Below are positions 1-6,297 of a stretch of DNA of 6,678 nucleotides, piece after piece. A model generated the notes under the pieces. That model saw nothing but the letters and a program-made list of their open reading frames with translations, did no database searches and was not told where the DNA came from. Positions within the stretch are counted from its first letter, which is position 1; each line of letters begins with the position of its first letter. The translations under genes and the position numbers were made by a program. The DNA is taken from positions 1-6,678 of the forward strand of contig JAUVDU010000089.1 in NCBI GenBank assembly GCA_030595135.1, written 5' to 3'. The stretch comes from Deltaproteobacteria bacterium (lineage in GTDB: Bacteria; Desulfobacterota; Anaeroferrophillalia; Anaeroferrophillales; Tharpellaceae).

Positions 1-1791
1 GGCTTTTTCAAGGTTTACATGGGCATTTTTTGATTGAGAATCGAGTCGCAACAATGCGACTTCAACATTGCCCATAATCCCGGTCAACAGGTTATTAAAA
101 TCGTGGGCAATCCCCCCGGCCAAACGGCCGACACTCTCAAGTTTTCTTAGTTTCAAGACCTCTTCCTGCATACGTTCACGATCAGTGACATCACGAAAAA
201 CCAGGACTCCACCGATAATCTTGCTATCTTCATCCCGAATCGGAGAAGCGCTGTCGGAAATCTTAAACTCCTGACCATTACGAGAACGCAGCAGAATATC
301 ATCTTCGAGCTCCAAAATCACCCCTTGACGGATCGCTTGGTCGAGCGGGTTTTGGGCCGGTTCTCCGGTTTTACCTTTGACAATATCGAGAACCTCGTCA
401 ATATTATGATCGATAGCTTCACAATATCGCCAGCCGGTCAAGCGTTCAGCGACCCGATTCATCAAAACCACCCGCCGGTCAAGATCGGTGGTGATAACCG
501 CGTCACCAATACTACGCAGGGTTACCAGAAGTTGCTCCCGCTCATCCCGCAAAAGATGTTCAAGTTCTTTAAATGTGGAGATATCACGCCAGACTGTATA
601 AACAATCTCCCGGTTCTCAAAAGGAACCACTGTCAAAGAGACATCAGCCCAGAACTCGCGACCTTCCAGATCGCAATGGAGCCATTCAAAACGATGAAAA
701 CCAGTCGCATGCGCCTGTTTGATCATGATTTCAGCTTTGTTCTTTGACGAACGGCCATCAGGTTGTATGGGCGGTGACAGGCGGGCTGGATGGGCAAGTA
801 TTTCATCCTTGCTTTTAGCTTTCATCAATTTCAACGCCGCCTGGTTGCAATCAAAAAATCCCTCTTCATCAAGGAGCAACATCGGGTCGGAGGAGCGTTC
901 AAACAGGGCCCTGAATTTCTCTTCGCTCTCTTTCAAGGCCTGCTCTGATTCGACTCTGTCGGTAATATCGATAGCGCTACCCAAAACCGTTACTTCGCCA
1001 TCAACACCCAACAAAGGAACCCCCGACAATTCCCACCAACGACAACTGCCATCTTTTTTCACGCCGACATAATCATAGGAAACCCCGGGGGTTTCATCCG
1101 ACCTGCGGGAGGAGGCCCGTTTAACACTCAAATCTTTATAATCATCGTGGAGAAGCCGGGTAAAATCCATACCAATTAGTTCGTCCCGGGGGTAGCCGGT
1201 CAACACTTCACACATTTTATTTATATAGGTAAATTTTCCTTTACGATCATAAGTGTAGATCATCACCTGGGCATTTTCAGTAAAGGCTCTGAATCTCTCT
1301 TCACTGAGGCGCAAATCATCTTCGATCTTTTTCCGTGATGTAATATCAATGGCGGTGCCAAGAATAATCGTTTGCCCCTGTAACTCGAGTCTTTCCGCGT
1401 AGAGTTCAGCCCATTTTATTCTGCCATCTTTGGCCTGCAACTTGACATCATACTTGGCTGGAGATGGTTCTCCCTCAAATCGAGCCAAGGTTCTTTCTAT
1501 TGTCATTTCACGGTAATCCGGGTGAACCAGAGCAAAAATCGGCATCTTTGATAATTCATCGTTAGTATACCCTGACAACGATAACATAAAAGGATTCGCA
1601 TAAATGATCATGCCATTTTCGTCGATCATGTAAACTGCGGCCTGAATATTATCAGCAAAGACCTCAAACCTCTCCTCACTTTTCTGCAACCGACCAACTA
1701 GCGCTACATTCTCTCGGCGCAATGATAGAATTTGCTGAATCAGTTCCTCTTTATCCATCTGTTGCAAACAGCTGATTGATTCTTCATTCAT
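1..1791 (-). CDS. Multi-PAS soluble sensor histidine kinase (3' end off the left edge)
   Basis: Reading leftwards from the ATG at 1791, the frame stays open for 597 codons and runs off the window exactly in frame. Seen: an N-terminal helix likely to form a coiled coil (residues ~9-40), then four PAS-like units at about 37-157, 162-283, 288-407 and 415-540. These end in GTAIDITSRKK, GSAIDITDRVE, VWRDISTFKE and VFRDVTDRER. A HisKA dimerisation segment follows from ~549 with the H-box LAGGIAHDFNNLL, in which His563 is the predicted phosphorylated residue. The HATPase_c domain and any receiver domain would lie beyond the window. No signal peptide or membrane segment is visible, so the protein should be cytoplasmic and sense an internal signal (redox, small molecule or light). 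No haem- or flavin-specific motif could be assigned. An ACAGG ribosome site lies 7 nt before the ATG. It follows the biosynthetic operon on the same strand after 105 nt. Whether it regulates that operon is unknown. Histidine kinase identity is secure; ligand and output are not. Confidence 0.93.
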   Translation of the reverse strand, partial: MNEESISCLQQMDKEELIQQILSLRRENVALVGRLQKSEERFEVFADNIQAAVYMIDENGMIIYANPFMLSLSGYTNDELSKMPIFALVHPDYREMTIERTLARFEGEPSPAKYDVKLQAKDGRIKWAELYAERLELQGQTIILGTAIDITSRKKIEDDLRLSEERFRAFTENAQVMIYTYDRKGKFTYINKMCEVLTGYPRDELIGMDFTRLLHDDYKDLSVKRASSRRSDETPGVSYDYVGVKKDGSCRWWELSGVPLLGVDGEVTVLGSAIDITDRVESEQALKESEEKFRALFERSSDPMLLLDEEGFFDCNQAALKLMKAKSKDEILAHPARLSPPIQPDGRSSKNKAEIMIKQAHATGFHRFEWLHCDLEGREFWADVSLTVVPFENREIVYTVWRDISTFKELEHLLRDEREQLLVTLRSIGDAVITTDLDRRVVLMNRVAERLTGWRYCEAIDHNIDEVLDIVKGKTGEPAQNPLDQAIRQGVILELEDDILLRSRNGQEFKISDSASPIRDEDSKIIGGVLVFRDVTDRERMQEEVLKLRKLESVGRLAGGIAHDFNNLLTGIMGNVEVALLRLDSQSKNAHVNLEKA

Positions 1792-1798
1792 AAAAAAA

Positions 1799-1806
1799 CC
1801 TGTCCC
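1799..1806 (-). promoter_or_regulatory. Ribosome binding site of the PAS histidine kinase
   Basis: On the minus strand this reads GGGACAGG, followed by seven T residues and then the ATG at 1791. The ACAGG core with 7-nt spacing is a reasonable, though not perfect, Shine-Dalgarno match and supports the chosen start. Confidence 0.5.
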
Positions 1807-1844
1807 GGCATTAAGACGTTCAAGCTCATATTCTAAACATGAGC

Positions 1845-1873
1845 AGATTAATTTAACAACCTTGGCATGTCAA
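1845..1873 (-). promoter_or_regulatory. Candidate sigma-70 promoter for the histidine kinase
   Basis: On the minus strand a perfect TTGACA (-35) at 1873-1868 is followed, after a 17-nt AT-leaning spacer, by TAATCT at 1850-1845. TAATCT is a weak -10 box that keeps the first T, second A and last T of TATAAT. The -10 box lies about 54 nt before the kinase ATG, giving a short leader of roughly 45-50 nt. The strength rests on the -35 box and the ideal spacing. The poor -10 box could mean dependence on an activator or simply a chance match. Inference only. Confidence 0.4.
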
Positions 1874-1882
1874 GGACTGTCC
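1860..1882. repeat. Small hairpin plus adjacent near-palindrome in the intergenic gap
   Basis: CCTTG (1860-1864) and CAAGG (1871-1875) form a perfect 5-bp inverted repeat around the 6-nt loop GCATGT. It is immediately overlapped by GGAC-T-GTCC (1874-1882), a 4-bp palindrome around one base. On the minus strand the hairpin is followed by TTGTTAAATTAAT, so it could act as a weak terminator for the operon ending at 1897. It also overlaps the TTGACA of the candidate promoter, so it could instead be an operator or the remnant of a dispersed repeat. The stem is too short for a confident terminator call. Confidence 0.35.
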
Positions 1883-1896
1883 CTAGAAAGAGGCCA

Positions 1897-2766
1897 TCAT
1901 AAAAAGACGTTATTGCCAACCCTCATAACCATATAACGGCCTTTACTGACATCGAGATGAATCAACTTCCCCTGTTCTTGGTGCAAAAACCGATTCAGCA
2001 CATATAACGGCAAGGTCTCGTAATAAGCGCAAGACGCCTCGTAATGGTAACGTTTACAACCCTTATTCATCACCATAATCTCGGCCACTTCGGCGGCCGA
2101 GAAACGGCTGGAAAAGGCGAGAAAGGTTCCGGCCTCGACAGATAACAAGAGTCGTTGCAGCTCTATTTTATTCAGGGTTCCGGGCTCCAGCGCAAAGGTC
2201 GCGAGCGCCGCTTCGGCTTCAGCTTTGAGCAGCAGCCAATTGCTCCCTTCACCTAAAATGGTCACCTCGTCGACCCCCAAAAGTTTTTTAGCCAGCTCCG
2301 GTTTCGGAATCCACTCATCGACACCACCAACCAGTATCGCTTTTTGCTGCCCCAGATTGAGTTCATTTTGGGCTGCAAGCAACGTCATCTGAACCGGAAA
2401 ATGGTGATGTAAAAGAAAAAGATTTTTACCATTAAGACCAAGATGAGTAGCGACATAAAAACCGGCGGAGTTGCTTGACAGATTAACAAAGTCGACCGGT
2501 TTTGAAAGCATTTTCTGAAAATAGCGCTGTCGGCGAACCCGGTCAAAAACCATAATATCGCCTTGTCCGGAAGTCATGTAGATCGCGGTCTGAGGCGCCA
2601 GTTCCAACTCGGCTGCGGCCTTATGAGCCCCGATAATTGCCAGCTGGATAAAATGATCGATTCGACGATAGACTTTGCCGCTTAAAGCTTTTAATTCACT
2701 CTTGAGATCAGGCAGTTGGTTATCAGGGATGGAGTTATGGATACCGCCTGCATGAATATAGATCAT
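1897..2766 (-). CDS. Degenerate beta-ketoacyl synthase-like protein (possible KS partner/chain-length-factor-like)
   Basis: A 289-residue protein with traces of the thiolase/ketosynthase fold. Seen: a nucleophile-elbow-like VNLSSNSAGFYVA (94-106), ILVGGVDEW (144-152), which resembles the GG-DE strand of KS proteins, LGEGSNWLLL (171-180), which resembles the GEGA segment, and YHYEASCAYYETLP (240-253), where KS proteins have GHTxGG/A. Aligned by eye to the preceding KS, the catalytic Cys is replaced by Ser98, the first His by Phe218, and only the second His (His241) is kept. The C-terminal GFGG loop of active KS proteins is absent. It is therefore probably not a condensing enzyme, and more likely a non-catalytic partner of the upstream KS. 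The start at 2766 was chosen because its ATG overlaps the KS stop as ATGA. An in-frame ATG at 2862 would add 32 residues lying inside the KS gene and is less likely. The exact family is not recognised. Confidence 0.75.
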   Translation of the reverse strand: MIYIHAGGIHNSIPDNQLPDLKSELKALSGKVYRRIDHFIQLAIIGAHKAAAELELAPQTAIYMTSGQGDIMVFDRVRRQRYFQKMLSKPVDFVNLSSNSAGFYVATHLGLNGKNLFLLHHHFPVQMTLLAAQNELNLGQQKAILVGGVDEWIPKPELAKKLLGVDEVTILGEGSNWLLLKAEAEAALATFALEPGTLNKIELQRLLLSVEAGTFLAFSSRFSAAEVAEIMVMNKGCKRYHYEASCAYYETLPLYVLNRFLHQEQGKLIHLDVSKGRYMVMRVGNNVFL

Positions 2767-3905
2767 GATGCCGTTTTCTCGATAATAAACGAAGTGTTGT
2801 TGCCGCCGAAACCGAAATAATTGAGCATAAAACGGCCCGACGTTACCGACATCAGGTTGCAAATCGGGGCTTGGGAAAACTCGCTATCAAGGATTTCGCA
2901 ATTAAGTGATGCCGGGATAAATCCGGCATCGACACTCTCCATTATCAACAAAAGCTCCGCCACACCGCAGCCACCAAGCGTATGCCCGATATAAGGCTTT
3001 AAGGAAAGATAGGACGGCAGAGTAGTAAAAACCTGTTCCATCCCGCGCATCTCGGCTTGATCGTTCAACTTACTGGCGGTGCCGTGGGCTTTGACGGAGA
3101 TAATCGCCTCGGGAGAGATTCCGGCACCCTCTAAAGCTTCGCGCATCACCTGGGCGACCCCTGCACCGTTTGGATCTGCGCTGGTCACGCTATAGGTTTC
3201 ACAGCTGCTTTTCCCGCCAAGATAGCGCCAGGGCGACGCCATAATCTCTTCGCGACTGAGCAAAACGGCACTCACCGCTTCACCCAAAACAATCCCGTTG
3301 CGATTTTTGTCAAAGGGGCGGATTGCCTCTGGAGAGAGCAATTGCATCATTGCAAATCCTTCGAGAGTTGTCGGAGAGTAGAGTTCCAAGCCTAAAACCA
3401 GAGCATAATCAATAATATAACCGGCCAACATCGAAGCAGCACTCATTAAAGCATTGGCACTGGAGGTACACGCGGTGTTGAAAGTTAAAGATGGCCCGGT
3501 AAAACCAAAGCGCTGCATCAGGCTCTCCAGATATTTTCCGCCACCCACACGTTCACGTTTACATCGTGCGACAAAGTCGTCATCGACATCCTCTTCGATC
3601 GGCCAGGCCAGAGAGTAGTCGATAGATGACGAACCCAGAAATACCCCGACATTGGTCAGGGAAGCTGGTTTAAGCTTAAGTTTTTCCAATAAGCCATTGA
3701 CAACCCGGTCAAGATAACTATCAACAATCAAGGGATCACTTTTACGAGGGGTCTCGTCAATACGGTAGTAAGGATATGTGACTTTGGCACCACCGACATT
3801 TACGTTTATCGTCCCGAGCTTCAGCTTGCCCGTGCGCAGAGCGTCAAACCTTTCAGAAACATCTCCCAAGGCACAGAGCAGTTCACCACCGAGTATTGTG
3901 ATCAT
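2763..3905 (-). CDS. Beta-ketoacyl-[ACP] synthase (FabF/KAS II-like, stand-alone)
   Basis: A 380-residue ketosynthase that would catalyse decarboxylative Claisen condensation of an acyl chain with an ACP-bound extender. The complete triad is visible: Cys146 in FNTACTSSANAL, His274 in KAHGTASKLND and His308 in KPYIGHTLGGCG, where Lys303 sits five residues before His308 as in FabF. The GFGGNN loop (365-370) near the C-terminus is also present. It is somewhat shorter than typical FabF (about 410 residues). The usual HGTGT/P segment reads HGTAS, a departure from housekeeping enzymes. This, with the neighbouring genes, points to secondary metabolism rather than fatty acid synthesis. AGGAAG lies just before the ATG at 3905, overlapping the ACP stop. 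The gene is followed through an ATGA overlap by a degenerate KS, as in KS/chain-length-factor pairs. KS activity is well supported; substrate and product are unknown. Confidence 0.92.
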   Translation of the reverse strand: MITILGGELLCALGDVSERFDALRTGKLKLGTINVNVGGAKVTYPYYRIDETPRKSDPLIVDSYLDRVVNGLLEKLKLKPASLTNVGVFLGSSSIDYSLAWPIEEDVDDDFVARCKRERVGGGKYLESLMQRFGFTGPSLTFNTACTSSANALMSAASMLAGYIIDYALVLGLELYSPTTLEGFAMMQLLSPEAIRPFDKNRNGIVLGEAVSAVLLSREEIMASPWRYLGGKSSCETYSVTSADPNGAGVAQVMREALEGAGISPEAIISVKAHGTASKLNDQAEMRGMEQVFTTLPSYLSLKPYIGHTLGGCGVAELLLIMESVDAGFIPASLNCEILDSEFSQAPICNLMSVTSGRFMLNYFGFGGNNTSFIIEKTAS

Positions 3906-3908
3906 TAT

Positions 3909-3914
3909 CTTCCT
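3909..3914 (-). promoter_or_regulatory. Ribosome binding site of the ketosynthase
   Basis: AGGAAG on the minus strand, overlapping the TAG stop of the ACP gene and placed 3 nt before the KS ATG (5 nt from AGGA). It is the clearest Shine-Dalgarno in the operon and fixes the KS start at 3905. Confidence 0.6.
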
Positions 3915-4182
3915 AATGCGGCTGAATAAAATCCGCCAGTTCGTTGATCGTCGTCACATGCCGACGAAAGGCCTTGCTGTCTTCCAAACGGATTCCGAAC
4001 TGGATCTGGAGCCCCATTATGATCTGCAACGCATCGAGTGAATCAAGTTCGAGCCCGCTCGCGTCAGAAAAAAGCTGCACGTCGTCAGCCACATCGTCAG
4101 GCGTCACTTCCTCTTTTTCACACTCTTCAATGATCATTATTTTCAAGCGCCGTTTCAGCGCCTCGTCTAAAGAACCTTTCAT
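3913..4182 (-). CDS. Acyl carrier protein (free-standing)
   Basis: An 89-residue acidic, helical protein of usual ACP length (about 75-90). The attachment site is GLELDSLDALQI, where Ser48 of the DSL motif would carry 4'-phosphopantetheine. The downstream helix II is hydrophobic (LDALQIIMGLQIQFGI), as expected for KS contact. Upstream, DDVADDVQLF matches the loop I region. The ATG at 4182 overlaps the permease stop as ATGA, preceded by AGAGGA at short spacing. It sits directly upstream of the KS and degenerate KS and is their likely acyl donor/acceptor. In the butirosin pathway BtrH takes an acyl group from the ACP BtrI, so the BtrH-like gene at the right end of this operon may act on this ACP (inference). 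The VTPDDV segment is typical of both fatty acid and specialised ACPs, so sequence alone does not fix the cargo. Confidence 0.93.
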   Translation of the reverse strand: MKGSLDEALKRRLKIMIIEECEKEEVTPDDVADDVQLFSDASGLELDSLDALQIIMGLQIQFGIRLEDSKAFRRHVTTINELADFIQPH

Positions 4183-5375
4183 ATTCCTCTTCTTATTCTG
4201 TGGCTAAATACCACCCCGGCAATCAGGAGCAGACCCGCACCAAAACCGGCTAATTTAAGTGAGTCAACAACCACCGCTTCAGGGCCGAGACCGCGCAGGA
4301 AAATATCTAAGAAACCTTCAAGTCCCCATGACATCGGAGATAAATTAGCGAGCTCCTGCATCGATGACGGCATATAGAATTTGGGCACCATGATGCCGCC
4401 GATCGCACCCAACAAAATATTAGTAATACCGCCGATCGTCGTAGCCTGCTCCACCGTCGCCACCGACACGGCAATTAATACCGAAGTCCCAATAGCGGCC
4501 AGACTAAGCCCCAACGAAACCATAACCAGACCAGCGATCGAATGACCAAGGGTCAAAGCATCGGCACCGAAAAACGGGACGATGAAAATACCGACGGCAA
4601 TCATTAACCAGACCTGAATCTGGTTAATGACCATATATGGTACTATTTTACCGGCAAAAAGCGCCGGAATCGAGATGTTCATCGCACTCATGCGCATCAA
4701 CGTGTTCTGTTTGCGTTCACTGATAAAGATCGTCGACATCGGGATAATAATAAAAAACATACCGAAGACGATCCATGAAGGCACACTTTGCTGAGTTGAG
4801 GTCGGCTTTTCATCGGCGGCCAGAGCATTAAAACGGACATTGACCAGACCTTCGCCATGAAAATCGATCGCCTCAAGTTCTTGCGCCAGCTCAGGTAAAT
4901 AAGGGGCAAGCTCGGTTTTCATCTTTTCGATCCGCAGACGGGTCACGCCCAAAGCAATTTCAGATTTAAAGAGAGAAAGCATCTCCGGCCTGACATCTGC
5001 GGCCGCATAGAGCTGAAGCTTGCTCCCTTCCGATTCCATTTGAGTATAGCTTTCTGAAAAACCTTGGGCAATGGTCAAGACAAAGTGCAGGTTTTCATGC
5101 AGAGCCCGCTGACGCTCTGCAGCCCCTGAAATCGTCACATGCTGTTCCTGCAGAGCCCGATTATCAGCCAAAAATGTCCGCATTTTACTACTTTGGAGGC
5201 TTTGATCCTGATCAATTATGGCATAGTTCAACAGTGTCCGTTCACGATTGAATGTATCTTTAAGTGCCACCGACATAATCAGGATAAAAACTGAAGGCAT
5301 AATAAAGAGTGCGGCCAGGGCATATTTATCACGCCAGACCAAAATGAACTCTTTGATCAACATCGCCTTAAACAT
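4179..5375 (-). CDS. ABC-2 type transporter permease
   Basis: A 398-residue inner-membrane protein with ABC-2 exporter architecture. One N-terminal membrane helix (~20-37) is followed by a long, mostly hydrophilic extracytoplasmic region (~38-198), then five helices at about 200-219, 245-268, 278-304, 310-330 and 373-391. The short charged ERKQNTLMRM segment (220-229) after the second helix corresponds to the coupling region facing the ATPase in this family. The conserved pre-C-terminal stretch ANLSPMSWGLEGF (343-355) is also present. It probably works as a homodimer with the ATPase encoded just upstream, since no second permease gene is in view. The ATG at 5375 overlaps the ATPase stop by 8 nt, with a GAGG ribosome site 6 nt before it. 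Its place between the transport ATPase and the ACP suggests export of the product made by the KS/ACP genes. The substrate cannot be read from sequence. Confidence 0.92.
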   Translation of the reverse strand: MFKAMLIKEFILVWRDKYALAALFIMPSVFILIMSVALKDTFNRERTLLNYAIIDQDQSLQSSKMRTFLADNRALQEQHVTISGAAERQRALHENLHFVLTIAQGFSESYTQMESEGSKLQLYAAADVRPEMLSLFKSEIALGVTRLRIEKMKTELAPYLPELAQELEAIDFHGEGLVNVRFNALAADEKPTSTQQSVPSWIVFGMFFIIIPMSTIFISERKQNTLMRMSAMNISIPALFAGKIVPYMVINQIQVWLMIAVGIFIVPFFGADALTLGHSIAGLVMVSLGLSLAAIGTSVLIAVSVATVEQATTIGGITNILLGAIGGIMVPKFYMPSSMQELANLSPMSWGLEGFLDIFLRGLGPEAVVVDSLKLAGFGAGLLLIAGVVFSHRIRRGI

Positions 5376-6297
5376 CGCTGCCCTCGTGGGAAGATGAGGT
5401 CAAACGTATAAACAGGGATTCAAGATTGGTGGTGCCGTAACGAATCTCCTTTAACGTGATATTTTCGGCGGCCAAGGCGGCGAGAAGCGCCCCCATTTTC
5501 GTACTGTTTTGCTGCTCCATGACCAAGGTTGCTGCATCAATCATTTCTACATCTTCATGTTTTTGAACAAGCTCATGTAATTGAGCCGGGCTTGAGGAGA
5601 GCAGTTCAATAACAACCGAATCGGTTTTTTCTTCCTGGAGCATGGTTTCAAGCAACCCCTGACGAATAATCCGGCCCCGATCAATGATCGCGACTTCATC
5701 ACAGAGTTTCTCAATCTCAGGCATATAATGGGACGTATAGATAACCGTCTTGGCATCATTTTTAAAATTGCGAATGGTCTCTAAGATCTCGTTGCGACCG
5801 TCGGGATCGATACCGACGGTCGGTTCGTCAAAGTAGAGAATTTCAGGATTATTGAGCAACCCGATAGCGATATTGAGCCGCCGCTTCTGACCCCCGGAAA
5901 GCGTGCCGGCTTTTTGTTTGAGCATCGGCTGGAGCCGGTTAACGGAGATCGCATAATCAAGATTGCGGCGTAAGTCCGCCCCGGTAATCTTTTGTATCCC
6001 GGCAAAAAAACGAAGATTCTCAAGCACGCTCAAGTTTTCATAGAGGGCCAGGGCCTGAGGAACAAAGGCACAACGTTTGCGGATCGCTGCCGGTTCTTGC
6101 TCCAACGACAGTCCGAAAATCTCGATCTCGCCCTCTTGAAAACCGGTCAAGCCGTTAAGAATCGAGACCAGTGTCGTTTTCCCGGCGCCATTGGGCCCGA
6201 GCAGGCCAAAAATGACGCCTTTTCCGACACTCAGATCGATGTGATCCAGGGCCAGCAGATCATCGTAACGTTTGACCAGGTTTTTGATGGCAATCAT
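5368..6297 (-). CDS. ABC transporter ATP-binding protein (ABC-2 exporter type)
   Basis: A 309-residue cytoplasmic ATPase that powers the permease encoded immediately downstream. All nucleotide-binding motifs are intact: Walker A GPNGAGKTT (34-42), Q-loop Gln81 in FVPQ, signature LSGGQ (133-137), Walker B ILYFDEP with catalytic Glu158, and the H-loop His190 in YTSHYM. The domain is followed by a ~100-residue C-terminal extension (from about 210) ending near NLESLFIRLT, which is typical of DrrA/CcmA-like exporter ATPases. The ATG at 6297 overlaps the stop of the BtrH-like gene as ATGA. No good Shine-Dalgarno precedes it, so translation probably depends on coupling to the upstream gene. Family assignment as an exporter ATPase is firm; the cargo is unknown. 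Confidence 0.95.
   Translation of the reverse strand: MIAIKNLVKRYDDLLALDHIDLSVGKGVIFGLLGPNGAGKTTLVSILNGLTGFQEGEIEIFGLSLEQEPAAIRKRCAFVPQALALYENLSVLENLRFFAGIQKITGADLRRNLDYAISVNRLQPMLKQKAGTLSGGQKRRLNIAIGLLNNPEILYFDEPTVGIDPDGRNEILETIRNFKNDAKTVIYTSHYMPEIEKLCDEVAIIDRGRIIRQGLLETMLQEEKTDSVVIELLSSSPAQLHELVQKHEDVEMIDAATLVMEQQNSTKMGALLAALAAENITLKEIRYGTTNLESLFIRLTSSSHEGSDV

Noticed and set aside
68..1072. Open plus-strand frames at 68-274, 325-747 and 719-1072
   Set aside because: They lie opposite the histidine kinase frame, which is open for 597 codons with clear PAS and HisKA motifs. Their translations show no recognisable domain.
1799..1883. GGGACAG occurring twice on the minus strand (1806-1800 and 1883-1877) as a direct repeat/operator pair
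   Set aside because: It is only 7 bp, the flanks differ, and one copy is explained as part of the ribosome site.
2767..2862. Upstream ATG at 2862 as start of the degenerate KS
   Set aside because: The extra 32 residues lie inside the KS gene in another frame and look like frame-shifted sequence. The ATG at 2766 gives the ATGA overlap seen at other junctions of this operon.
3778..4207. Two overlapping plus-strand frames at 3778-4041 and 3944-4207
   Set aside because: They are antisense to the KS start and the ACP gene. Their composition is Ser-rich and low-information, as expected of shadow frames.
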